Source: Collinsella aerofaciens (GTDB lineage Bacteria > Actinomycetota > Coriobacteriia > Coriobacteriales > Coriobacteriaceae). Taken from it: a stretch of DNA of 64,000 nucleotides. The notes below the pieces were generated by a model. That model was not told the DNA's origin and did no database searches. It worked only from the letters and a program-made list of their open reading frames with translations. Within the stretch, counting starts at the first letter, position 1; each line of letters opens with the position of its first letter. Shown here piece by piece: positions 6,997-13,375 of this stretch. The stretch covers positions 186,001 to 250,000 of the forward strand of contig NZ_JADMOP010000001.1 in the NCBI RefSeq assembly GCF_015558785.1, given 5' to 3'. Made by a program: the position numbers and the translations under genes.

Positions 6997-8775
6997 ATGG
7001 ACGAGAAGACCAAGGCACAGATTCAGCAGGAGGTAGCCGACCTGGTTGCCAAGCTGCAGCCGCGTTCCGGCAAGTTCCGCACCATCAGCCCCGAGATGGA
7101 CCCGCTGCGCCTGGGCTCTGGCTGGAGCATCGAAGACCTGGACAAGCCGCAGGTCATCATCGAGTCGACCTTTGGCGATTCGCACCCGGGTTCTGCCGGC
7201 CTGTTCGAGCTGGTCGAGGAGGTCCGTGCTGGCGTTGCCGAGGCTGGCGGTCACAGTGCTCGTTACTTCTGCACCGATATCTGCGACGGTGAGGCCCAGG
7301 GTCACGATGGCATCAACTACTCGCTGCCCAGCCGCGACATGATCGCCAACATGATCGAGATCCATGCCAAGGCCACCCCGTTCGACGCCGGCGTCTTTGT
7401 CGCCAGCTGCGATAAGGGCCTGCCTGCGAACCTCATGGCCATGGGCCGCATCAACATCCCCTCCATCGTCGTTACCGGCGGTGTCATGGATGCCGGTCCC
7501 GATTTGTTGACCCTGGAGCAGCTCGGCGCGATTTCTGCCCGCTACGAGCGCGGCGAGATCTCCCGCGAGGAGCTTGAGTTTGCCAAGCACAACGCATGCC
7601 CCAGCTGCGGCGCCTGCTCTTTTATGGGCACCGCGTCGACCATGCAGGTTACCGCCGAGGCCCTGGGCCTTATGCTCCCCGGCACGGCCCTGCTGCCCGC
7701 AACCAGCTCCGATCTGCGTGAGTTTGCGCGCGAGGCCGGCCGTCAGTCCGTGTGGCTCTCCGAACACAACCTGTGCCCGCGCGACATCGTGACCAAGGAG
7801 TCCTTCGAGAACCTCATTATGGTCCACGGTGCCATTTCGGGCTCCACCAACTCGCTGCTGCATATCCCCGCGATTGCCCGCGAGTTTGGCATCGAGATGT
7901 CCGCCGACGACTTCGATCGCCTGCACCGTGGCGCCCACTACCTGCTCAACGTTCGCCCCGCAGGTGAGTGGCCGGCGCAGTTCTTCTACTATGCGGGCGG
8001 CGTGCCGCGCATCATGGAGGAGATCAAGTCGATGCTCCACCTCGACGTTATGACCGTCACCGGCAAGACTCTCGGCGAGAACCTCGAGAACCTCAAGAAC
8101 AACGGTTACTACGAGAAGTGCGGTCGTTACCTTGAGAAGTGGAATCTCAAGCGCGAGGACATCATCCGTCCGTTTGACCAGGCCTTCGGCACCGACGGTT
8201 CCATCGCCATCCTCCACGGCAATCTTGCTCCCGAGGGCGCGGTCGTCAAGCACACCGTCGTTCCGCGCGAGATGTTCCAGGCTACGCTCAAGGCCCGTCC
8301 GTTCGACTGCGAGGAGGACGCCATTCACGCCGTCCTGACGCATGAGGTCAAGCCCGGCGATGCCGTTATCATTCGCTATGAGGGCCCCAAGGGTTCCGGG
8401 ATGCCCGAGATGTTCTACACCACTGAGGCTATCGCCAGCGATCCCGAGCTGGGCGCGAGCATTGCCCTGATCACTGACGGCCGCTTCTCCGGCGCCTCCA
8501 AGGGCCCGGCTATCGGTCACGTTTCGCCCGAGGCCGCTGTGGGCGGTCCGATTGCCCTGATTGAGGAGGGCGACCTTATCCGAATCAACATCCCCGAGCG
8601 CTCGCTGTCCATCGTGGGCATCGCCGGCAAGGAGATGGAGCCGGCCGAGGTCGACGCCGTCCTGGCCGAGCGCCGAGCCGCTTGGAAGCCCAAGGCTAAT
8701 CGTTACACCTCCGGCACGCTCAAGTTCTTTACCGAGCATGCAGTTTCCGCCATTCAGGGTGGCTACATGGAGTAG
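6997..8775 (+). CDS. IlvD/Edd-family sugar-acid dehydratase (probable gluconate/aldonate dehydratase)
   Basis: A 592-residue Fe-S hydro-lyase of the IlvD/Edd family. Cluster and active-site segments are visible: CDGEAQGHDGINYSLPSRD near 95, SCDKGLPANLMAMGR near 138, CPSCGACSFMGTASTM near 201, and DGRFSGASKGPAIGHVSPEA near the C-terminus with the catalytic Ser region. The family dehydrates dihydroxy acids (IlvD), 6-phosphogluconate (Edd) or free aldonates. With GntP before it and KDG kinase and KDPG aldolase but no gluconokinase in the window, I infer dehydration of free gluconate (or another aldonate) to 2-keto-3-deoxygluconate. Dihydroxy-acid dehydratase for branched amino acids is less likely here. 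Start 6997 is set by AGAGGAG at 6984-6990. Confidence 0.85.
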   Translation: MDEKTKAQIQQEVADLVAKLQPRSGKFRTISPEMDPLRLGSGWSIEDLDKPQVIIESTFGDSHPGSAGLFELVEEVRAGVAEAGGHSARYFCTDICDGEAQGHDGINYSLPSRDMIANMIEIHAKATPFDAGVFVASCDKGLPANLMAMGRINIPSIVVTGGVMDAGPDLLTLEQLGAISARYERGEISREELEFAKHNACPSCGACSFMGTASTMQVTAEALGLMLPGTALLPATSSDLREFAREAGRQSVWLSEHNLCPRDIVTKESFENLIMVHGAISGSTNSLLHIPAIAREFGIEMSADDFDRLHRGAHYLLNVRPAGEWPAQFFYYAGGVPRIMEEIKSMLHLDVMTVTGKTLGENLENLKNNGYYEKCGRYLEKWNLKREDIIRPFDQAFGTDGSIAILHGNLAPEGAVVKHTVVPREMFQATLKARPFDCEEDAIHAVLTHEVKPGDAVIIRYEGPKGSGMPEMFYTTEAIASDPELGASIALITDGRFSGASKGPAIGHVSPEAAVGGPIALIEEGDLIRINIPERSLSIVGIAGKEMEPAEVDAVLAERRAAWKPKANRYTSGTLKFFTEHAVSAIQGGYME

Positions 8776-8820
8776 CGCACGTACGCATCGAATTTCTCCT
8801 CTCATAGATGTGCGGCACAA

Positions 8821-8855
8821 AGAGCCCCGAGTTCATACGAGCTCGGGGCTCTTTT
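8821..8855 (+). terminator. Terminator of the gntP-dehydratase unit
   Basis: AGAGCCCCGAG (8821-8831) pairs with CTCGGGGCTCT (8842-8852), followed by TTTT. A canonical rho-independent hairpin 45 nt after the stop codon. Confidence 0.9.
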
Positions 8856-8881
8856 CGTCTAGATTGGGGACGCATGGCCGG

Positions 8882-9003
8882 ACGAAAACAATTTGCGTCT
8901 GGTAATAAGCGTACGAAAGCGCAATTTACGTCTTAATTCCGTACGCAAATCAAGACGAAAATCGTTTACGTCTGCTTTAAATCCGTACGAAAACGGTTTT
9001 CGT
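8882..9003. repeat. Cluster of four ACGAAA...TTTnCGT palindromes
   Basis: Four quasi-palindromes of one design occur in 122 nt: ACGAAAACAATTTGCGT (8882-8898), ACGAAAGCGCAATTTACGT (8913-8931), ACGAAAATCGTTTACGT (8955-8971) and ACGAAAACGGTTTTCGT (8987-9003). Outer arms (ACGAAA/TTTnCGT) are kept while the centre changes. The block lies between two convergent genes, just past the 3' end of the ATPase gene. It is AT-rich and has no credible gene. It could be a multi-site binding region, folded RNA or decaying repeats. Confidence 0.7.
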
Positions 9004-9024
9004 CTTGCAGGGCAGTTGCCGTTT

Positions 9025-10116
9025 CTACAGTTCAACTTCCAGTTCGGCTTTGTGCTCGTAGAGGTAGTCGCGCATGTAGGGGATGGCAAATGAGACCTTG
9101 CCGTACGAGGGAGCCTCGATAATCGATTCTCTTAACAGGCGGCTGCGGACGGAACTCACCTGTTGAGGCGTTTTGTTTAGGGCATCGGCAACCATGCTGG
9201 TCGAGCTCGTCTGCCCCAAAGATGCCATGCTCAGCAGATAAGCGATGCACGTGGGCGGAATGCGCTGTAGCGCGGGCTCAATCACCATGCCGCAGAAGCG
9301 TTCGCGTGCCGTTGCAATGCCACGCTCGGCTTCTTCTTCTCCAATAATCGCTGTATGTGCGCGTCTTGCCAACTGCCATGCGTAGTATCCAACGAGTTGG
9401 ATCATGAAAGGATAGCCTTGCGTTGCCTCGGCAAGTTGGCCGGCAATACCTGGCTGCAACTCCATGCCAGACGCTTCAATGGTTTCCTCGAGGGAGTACG
9501 ACACTTCGGTTACTGCCACAGCCTTCAGGTCAAAGGGGAGGGCACGGCGCAAAAACGCAAGTGTCTTTCCGTTGATGATGCTTTCAATCATCGAAGGCAG
9601 CCCAGCAAAAACAAAGGCGATATCAAGGTCTTCGCCGATAACCTGCTGAATCGCAATGGAGAGCGTTCGGACCTCATCGAGCTCTGCGTCTTGAATCTCG
9701 TCGAGAGTGATGAGCAGGCCATTTCCATTCTTGGATATTGTCTGTCTCATGGCGTCGCGTAGCGATGGGCCGATTCGCTCAATATCTATGCTGCCGATGG
9801 ATATGCCAGCTACGGTGGGCTCAAATCTGGCATGTTTGGCCTGGAATTTGGGCTGCAGCTGTTCGAGAATGCGCTGGCAAAGTCCCTCGGTTGCGACCTC
9901 TTTTATGACCGTCCAGCCACGGCTTTGCGCCAAACGTGAGCACTCGTCAAGGAGGACCGTCTTGCCCGTTCCACGGACGCCGGCTATGCGCATTAGGCGC
10001 CCAGGGGCACCAGGCCCGTTGGTGAGGCCTTCACTGAATTCTTCAAGTACATCTTCGCGGCCGATAATCGTGGGAGGTGTTTTACCTGCTGTGGGCTTAA
10101 AAGGGTTTGTTTGCAT
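9025..10116 (-). CDS. ORC/Cdc6-like AAA ATPase with C-terminal winged helix
   Basis: A 363-residue P-loop ATPase. Walker A GVRGTGKT (about 46-53) and Walker B LLITLDEIQDA (about 133-143) are followed by sensor-like segments (IAFVFAGLP), a lid helix bundle, and a C-terminal DNA-binding-like winged helix (STSMVADALNKTPQQVSSVRS...). The layout resembles archaeal Orc1/Cdc6-like and related bacterial AAA proteins, whose functions are mostly unknown. ATG 10116 is preferred over GTG 10125 because AAAGG lies 8 nt before it. Seven 10-bp direct repeats lie just upstream (10135-10204), possibly its own binding array. No mobile-element genes adjoin it. Function is not assigned. Confidence 0.75.
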   Translation of the reverse strand: MQTNPFKPTAGKTPPTIIGREDVLEEFSEGLTNGPGAPGRLMRIAGVRGTGKTVLLDECSRLAQSRGWTVIKEVATEGLCQRILEQLQPKFQAKHARFEPTVAGISIGSIDIERIGPSLRDAMRQTISKNGNGLLITLDEIQDAELDEVRTLSIAIQQVIGEDLDIAFVFAGLPSMIESIINGKTLAFLRRALPFDLKAVAVTEVSYSLEETIEASGMELQPGIAGQLAEATQGYPFMIQLVGYYAWQLARRAHTAIIGEEEAERGIATARERFCGMVIEPALQRIPPTCIAYLLSMASLGQTSSTSMVADALNKTPQQVSSVRSRLLRESIIEAPSYGKVSFAIPYMRDYLYEHKAELEVEL

Positions 10117-10134
10117 GTGAGCCACCTTTGCTCA

Positions 10135-10204
10135 AGATATAGCAAGATATAGCAAAGTATAGCAAGATATTGCAAAGTATAGTGAGATATAGCAACGTAT
10201 AGCG
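10135..10204. repeat. Iteron-like array: seven 10-bp direct repeats
   Basis: Seven contiguous 10-bp units run without gap: AGATATAGCA, AGATATAGCA, AAGTATAGCA, AGATATTGCA, AAGTATAGTG, AGATATAGCA, ACGTATAGCG. The period equals one DNA helical turn, so every unit presents the same face. It lies directly upstream of the ORC/Cdc6-like ATPase gene. On the minus strand each unit contains a TATA(C/T)CT-like element, so the array also contains or overlaps the promoter. Confidence 0.85.
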
Positions 10205-10229
10205 CTGTTCTCGGGTTCTTACGGTGGTG

Positions 10230-10910
10230 CTATTTTCCGAATGCCGCGCGGATAAAGCGCTGGGCGAACAGCTTGTTGGCGACGTTGATGACATGGCCCA
10301 GGAACAGTGCCGAGATGGCGGTCGTGACGCCAAAGCCGCCCAGGTTGTACATAAGGATCAGCGACAACGCGAGCGAGGCGGCGACATGTGAGCAGTCAAA
10401 CACGACTTTTACGTCACCAAAGCGGCGTTTAAGCTTTTCGGCAATGACTTGCACCAAGCCGTCGGGCGCGTTGGGGACAACGCCCATGTTGACGACGAGA
10501 CTTACGCCAAATGCGGTGACAGCGAGGGAGAGCAGCATGGTCGCAATCTGTGTGGGGAGTGCCGTGGGATGCAGTGGGTTGACCGCCATGAAGAGGTCGG
10601 TCAAGCCGCCAATCAGCGTTGAGAAGAACAACTCGAGCAGGATGCGCGGCTGGAACTCGCTTCGCAAGATGGCTAATTGCGCCACGATGTAGGCGACGTA
10701 GGTTGCGGTGATCCAAAAGCCGAGCGTCTTGCCAGTGAGCATGGATAGGGTTGTGGCAAAGCACGTGAGCGCGGCGACGCCCAGGCCGGATGCCGTCTGG
10801 AGACTCATACCGAGTGCCAGTACTGCAACGCCCACAAGATACATCAGCATTCTAATGACGGTATGGCACCAGTCGATGTTCTCGCCATGCATGATGATGA
10901 GCGGTCGCAT
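10230..10910 (-). CDS. YczE/YitT-type multi-pass membrane protein
   Basis: A 226-residue integral membrane protein with five to six hydrophobic segments (LMYLVGVAVLALGMSLQT, AALTCFATTLSMLTG, FWITATYVAYIVAQLAIL, IATMLLSLAVTAFGVSLVV, AASLALSLILMYNLGGFG). The GVSLVVNMGVVPNAPDGLVQVIAEKL segment is typical of the YczE/YitT-like family, whose transport function is not established. It starts at ATG 10910 after AAAGGACGGG. Upstream in its transcript lie candidate RNA elements P (10951-11067) and H (11089-11146) and a LacI-type operator (11149-11166), the architecture also seen at the kdgK-kdgA operon. I infer that it belongs to the same sugar-acid regulon. Confidence 0.8.
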   Translation of the reverse strand: MRPLIIMHGENIDWCHTVIRMLMYLVGVAVLALGMSLQTASGLGVAALTCFATTLSMLTGKTLGFWITATYVAYIVAQLAILRSEFQPRILLELFFSTLIGGLTDLFMAVNPLHPTALPTQIATMLLSLAVTAFGVSLVVNMGVVPNAPDGLVQVIAEKLKRRFGDVKVVFDCSHVAASLALSLILMYNLGGFGVTTAISALFLGHVINVANKLFAQRFIRAAFGK

Positions 10911-10950
10911 GTTGCTACCCGTCCTTTCGGTTGTGTGAAAAAGCTGACCC

Positions 10951-11067
10951 GGGCCGGCAAAAGAGGGTTATCGGAGGCACTGCTGCAAAAGCAGAAAAGC
11001 CGGCCCACGGTCAGTCGTCTAGGAAGTGTCTCGCTGTGCCGGAATGGGACTAAAGGTCCAACGAGAC
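10951..11067 (-). ncRNA. Candidate cis-regulatory RNA element P, copy 1 (pseudoknot-capable)
   Basis: In plus-strand coordinates, GGGCCGGC (10951-10958) pairs with GCCGGCCC (10999-11006) around the conserved GGTTATCGGAGGCACTGCT. Then AGTC (11013-11016) pairs with GACT (11048-11051), and GTCTCG (11028-11033) pairs with CGAGAC (11062-11067); these last two helices interleave. Copy 2 at 13188-13302 keeps the unpaired words and changes the helices. On the minus strand it ends about 40 nt before the YczE-type start codon, where a riboswitch would sit. It does not match a riboswitch class I recognise. Confidence 0.6.
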
Positions 11068-11088
11068 GGGAAGAAAGCAAATGGCATT

Positions 11089-11146
11089 GCGTGGGCGATA
11101 AGATGCCAAGATGGTAGGGTGTGTCTTAACATCCTATTGCCCACGC
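11089..11146 (-). ncRNA. Candidate leader hairpin H, copy 1
   Basis: GCGTGGGC (11089-11096) pairs with GCCCACGC (11139-11146). Near the tip, AAGATGGTAGGGTGTGTCTT (11108-11127) differs from its homologue at 14472-14491 at only two positions, both C/T changes. Both copies span exactly 58 nt and begin 2 nt from a LacI-type operator, so each would lie at the very 5' end of the minus-strand transcript. Confidence 0.6.
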
Positions 11147-11148
11147 TC

Positions 11149-11180
11149 AACGAAATCGGTTTCGTTTGAGCCTAAGTATA
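11149..11180 (-). promoter_or_regulatory. LacI-type operator and promoter for the YczE-type gene
   Basis: AACGAAATCGGTTTCGTT (11149-11166) is an 18-bp palindrome with the central CG typical of LacI operators and matches the site before kdgK. A minus-strand TATACT (-10) covers 11175-11180, preceded 15 nt upstream by TCGCAA. The operator sits just downstream of the -10, where bound repressor would block transcription. Confidence 0.65.
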
Positions 11181-11218
11181 CGCACGGGATTTTATTTGCG
11201 AAGAGAAAAACAATAAAA

Positions 11219-11234
11219 AGGTGAACGTTCACCT
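11219..11234. promoter_or_regulatory. GntR-type operator AGGTGAACGTTCACCT
   Basis: A perfect 16-bp palindrome 164 nt before the GntR-family gene at 11398. A near-identical site lies before the reductase-isomerase operon (4544-4559), suggesting that one regulator controls both. Confidence 0.6.
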
Positions 11235-11259
11235 AATCGCAACAACTCGTTGGCTGTAG

Positions 11260-11322
11260 TTGCGGTGGAATAGTTCCTGTTTTTGCTGCTGAAGGCCTTG
11301 AACAGGAACTATTCCACCGCAA
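11260..11322. repeat. Inverted repeat R1 copy c
   Basis: A 63-nt palindrome with a near-perfect 22-bp stem starting TTGCGGTGGAATAGTTCC. It lies between the GntR operator and the GntR gene; copy d lies just after that gene. Confidence 0.85.
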
Positions 11323-11397
11323 CTTATGATGGGGCGGGGGATGCGATAGTATTGCATGGTGAAATTCGACAAACCGTGAGCTTCATCCGAGGGCTTT

Positions 11398-12090
11398 ATG
11401 GAACAGCACCAGCATTATCAGAGCCTGCAAGACCAGGCGTACAACGCATTGCGCTCCAAGATCATCTATGCCGAGCTCAGGCCCGGCACGCGTCTTTCGG
11501 CGATTGGTCTGGAAAAGGAGACGGGAATCGGGCGCACGCCCATTCGCGAATCCTTTGTGCGCTTGCGTGAGCAGGAGCTGGTGGAAACGCGTCCCAAAAG
11601 CGGCACCTACGTCTCTAAGATCAGCATGGAACGCGCCGAAAACGCCTGCTTTTTGCGCGAGAAGCTCGAGAGAAGCGTGCTAATTAAATGCTGTTCGGCC
11701 GCCTCGCCCGAGCAAAAGCAGCGGCTTGAGCAGATTCTTACCGAGTCCGAGTCGCTCGACCATGGCGAAACGCGCCGTTTCTTTGACCTGGATAACCTGT
11801 TCCATGAGACATGTTTTGAGATTGCCGGTCGTCACATGTTGTGGGATTGGATGAAGAGCATCAACACGCATTTTGAGCGATATAACTGGTTGCGTATGGT
11901 GTCGCAGGATTTGGATTGGGAGCCGATTCGTCGGCAGCATCGCCGGATTCTCGAGGCCATTAAGAGGGGCGATACCGACGCGGCGAGCTATCTGGCAGAG
12001 ACGCACCTGCACCTGATGCCCGAAGAGCAAGGTCCGGTTATCGCCTTGCATCCCGACTATTTTGAGCTGTCCAAAGACTCGTTCATCTAA
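11398..12090 (+). CDS. GntR-family transcriptional regulator, FCD subfamily (second)
   Basis: A 230-residue regulator with an N-terminal winged helix (residues about 8-75: YNALRSKIIYAELRPGTRLS, RTPIRESFVRLREQELVETR, KSGTYVS) and a C-terminal FCD-like helical domain (LDNLFHETCFEIAGRHMLWDW, RRQHRRILEAIKRGD, ETHLHLMPEE) with His residues at the usual metal/ligand positions. It is distinct from the GntR at 4601-5293. CGAGGG precedes ATG 11398. Operator AGGTGAACGTTCACCT occurs upstream of this gene and of the reductase-isomerase operon, so it may repress both. R1 copies lie on both sides of it. Confidence 0.88.
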   Translation: MEQHQHYQSLQDQAYNALRSKIIYAELRPGTRLSAIGLEKETGIGRTPIRESFVRLREQELVETRPKSGTYVSKISMERAENACFLREKLERSVLIKCCSAASPEQKQRLEQILTESESLDHGETRRFFDLDNLFHETCFEIAGRHMLWDWMKSINTHFERYNWLRMVSQDLDWEPIRRQHRRILEAIKRGDTDAASYLAETHLHLMPEEQGPVIALHPDYFELSKDSFI

Positions 12091-12106
12091 TCAATCCCCA
12101 TATAAG

Positions 12107-12169
12107 TTGCGGTGAAATAGGGACTGTTTTGTGACCTAGGTGGCGCAAACAGTCCCTATTTCACCGCAA
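12107..12169. repeat. Inverted repeat R1 copy d
   Basis: A 63-nt palindrome with a perfect 23-bp stem (12107-12129 with 12147-12169), beginning TTGCGGTGAAATAGGGAC. It lies 17 nt after the GntR gene and may act as its 3' hairpin. Confidence 0.85.
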
Positions 12170-12200
12170 CTGCGTTGGGGTGTGACCGGGGCACAAAGAT

Positions 12201-12426
12201 GCGGTGCCGCTTGGAGGAAAAGACCGGAAGCAAAGGTCCATTCCTCCAGACGGCGCCGCAGCTGTTTTGATGGCTCGGCTTTTACCGAAGTGGCTCAGTT
12301 GAGCGCGACTGCCAGCCGATTATACAAAGCGGCTCGGGGGCGTGTCGCTTCCGTCACGTTCTATCAGCATACAAGACGGTTTTGGTTCTTGTTCGTGACG
12401 GAAACGGCGCGCTTCCGAGCCGCTTT
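12201..12426. other. Two long hairpins between gntR and kdgA
   Basis: Hairpin 1 (12201-12259) has outer stem GCGGTGCCG/CGGCGCCGC, then TTGGAGGAA/TTCCTCCAG and GACC/GGTC. Hairpin 2 (12326-12426) pairs AAAGCGGCTCGG with CCGAGCCGCTTT, then TTCCGTCACG (12349-12358) with CGTGACGGAA (12394-12403), then CAAGA with TCTTG. No gene is evident in this 390-nt gap. Origin and role are unknown. Confidence 0.6.
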
Positions 12427-12430
12427 AAAA

Positions 12431-12464
12431 GAAAGGGGGCGAGGTCTAGGGCACGCCCCCTTTC
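12431..12464 (-). terminator. kdgA terminator
   Basis: GAAAGGGGGCG (12431-12441) pairs with CGCCCCCTTTC (12454-12464). On the minus strand it lies 17 nt after the kdgA stop and is followed by a short T-rich tract. Confidence 0.7.
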
Positions 12465-12480
12465 ACGATAGAGAGCTAAC

Positions 12481-13122
12481 CTAGCCGCGGACCTTCTTGA
12501 CGACGTCCATGGCCTCGCGGGCGATCTGCTCGACCTTGGAGAAGTCGCCGTCGGCAAACAGGGCCGGCTTGACCATCCAGGTGCCACCGCAGGCGATGAT
12601 GGCGGAGGAGCTCAGGTACTCCTCGACGTTGGCGGTGCTCACGCCGCCGGTGGGCATAAAGCGGTGACCGACAAACGGAGCGGCGAGGGCCTTGATGGTG
12701 TTCAGGCCGCCATACTGGGACGCGGGGAAGAACTTGGTGACCTTGAGGCCCAGGTTCTCGGCTGCGGTGACCTCGGAGGGGGTTACGGTGCCGGGAAGGA
12801 CAGGCAGGTCGATGTCGATGCAGTGCTTCACAACGTCCTCGTTGTAACCCGGGGAGACGATGAACTTGGCACCGGCTGCGCGGGCCTGCTCAACCTGCTC
12901 GACGGTCAGGACAGTGCCGGCGCCAACGCACATCTCGGGCTCGGCCTCGGCCATAGCGGCGATGCACTCGGCGGCGCAGGCGGTGCGGAAGGTGACCTCG
13001 GCGGACTTCATGCCAGCTGCCATAAGGGCGTGGGCGAGCGGAGCGGCGTCCTCGACCTTGTCGAGCACGACGACCGGCACGATGCCCAGGGACTCAAGCG
13101 TGGTGTAGAACTGATCGAACAT
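12481..13122 (-). CDS. kdgA: 2-keto-3-deoxy-6-phosphogluconate aldolase (KDPG/KHG aldolase)
   Basis: A 213-residue class I aldolase of the Eda family. Motifs in order: EVTFRT (family E-x-T-x-RT with the catalytic Glu), CVGAGTVLT, IVSPGYNEDVV, the Schiff-base lysine in VTKFFPAS (about 134), FMPTGGVS, and an ACGGTWMV C-terminal phosphate-binding region. It cleaves KDPG to pyruvate and glyceraldehyde-3-phosphate in the cytosol. The start at 13122 follows AAAGGAAC; the upstream in-frame extension to 13167 lacks family similarity. It lies 254 nt after kdgK on the same strand, with RNA element P in between, so its expression may be adjusted separately from the kinase. Confidence 0.93.
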   Translation of the reverse strand: MFDQFYTTLESLGIVPVVVLDKVEDAAPLAHALMAAGMKSAEVTFRTACAAECIAAMAEAEPEMCVGAGTVLTVEQVEQARAAGAKFIVSPGYNEDVVKHCIDIDLPVLPGTVTPSEVTAAENLGLKVTKFFPASQYGGLNTIKALAAPFVGHRFMPTGGVSTANVEEYLSSSAIIACGGTWMVKPALFADGDFSKVEQIAREAMDVVKKVRG

Positions 13123-13187
13123 AATGTTCCTTTCGATGTATGGCGCGCATGGGCGCGTGATTGCCAAATATGCTGGTCAGGAGCCGA

Positions 13188-13302
13188 TTTTGGATTGGTT
13201 ATCGGAGGCACTGCTTGGGGTTCAAGCAATTCCAAAACCAGCTGCTCGACCAGTCATGTAGGGAATGCCAGGCAAAACCGGAATGGGACTGGTGGTTTTG
13301 CC
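13188..13302 (-). ncRNA. Candidate cis-regulatory RNA element P, copy 2 (pseudoknot-capable)
   Basis: TTTTGGA (13188-13194) pairs with TCCAAAA (13231-13237) around GGTTATCGGAGGCACTGCT (13197-13215), which is identical to copy 1. ACCAGTC (13249-13255) pairs with GACTGGT (13287-13293), and GGCAAAACC (13271-13279) pairs with GGTTTTGCC (13294-13302), interleaved as an H-type pseudoknot. CCGGAATGGGACT is also shared with copy 1. On the minus strand it ends about 65 nt before kdgA. Confidence 0.6.
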
Positions 13303-13321
13303 CGACCGGAGGAATCGGGGA

Positions 13322-13361
13322 GCGGGCCGCAGGGGTATGGGATTGGAAAGCTGCGGCCCGC
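13322..13361 (-). terminator. Hairpin after kdgK
   Basis: GCGGGCCGCAG (13322-13332) pairs perfectly with CTGCGGCCCGC (13351-13361), 15 nt after the kdgK stop on the minus strand. No long T-run follows, so it may be a partial terminator or a 3'-end stabiliser between kdgK and kdgA. Confidence 0.5.
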
Positions 13362-13375
13362 GGAATGGAGACGGA

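Noticed and set aside
6979-8820. 613-codon minus-strand frame opposite the dehydratase
   Set aside because: It mirrors the codon structure of the IlvD/Edd gene, whose motifs are unambiguous; no motifs in the antisense product.
8859-9089. Small ORF across the palindrome cluster
   Set aside because: Its composition follows the repeats, it has no ribosome site, and it overlaps the real ATPase 3' end.
10135-10204. Short direct repeats as a CRISPR array
   Set aside because: Units are 10 bp and contiguous with no spacers; no cas genes nearby.
10951-11067. T-box or cobalamin riboswitch for element P
   Set aside because: No T-box AGGGTGGNACCGCG-like word, no specifier loop, no B12-box; gene context also does not fit.
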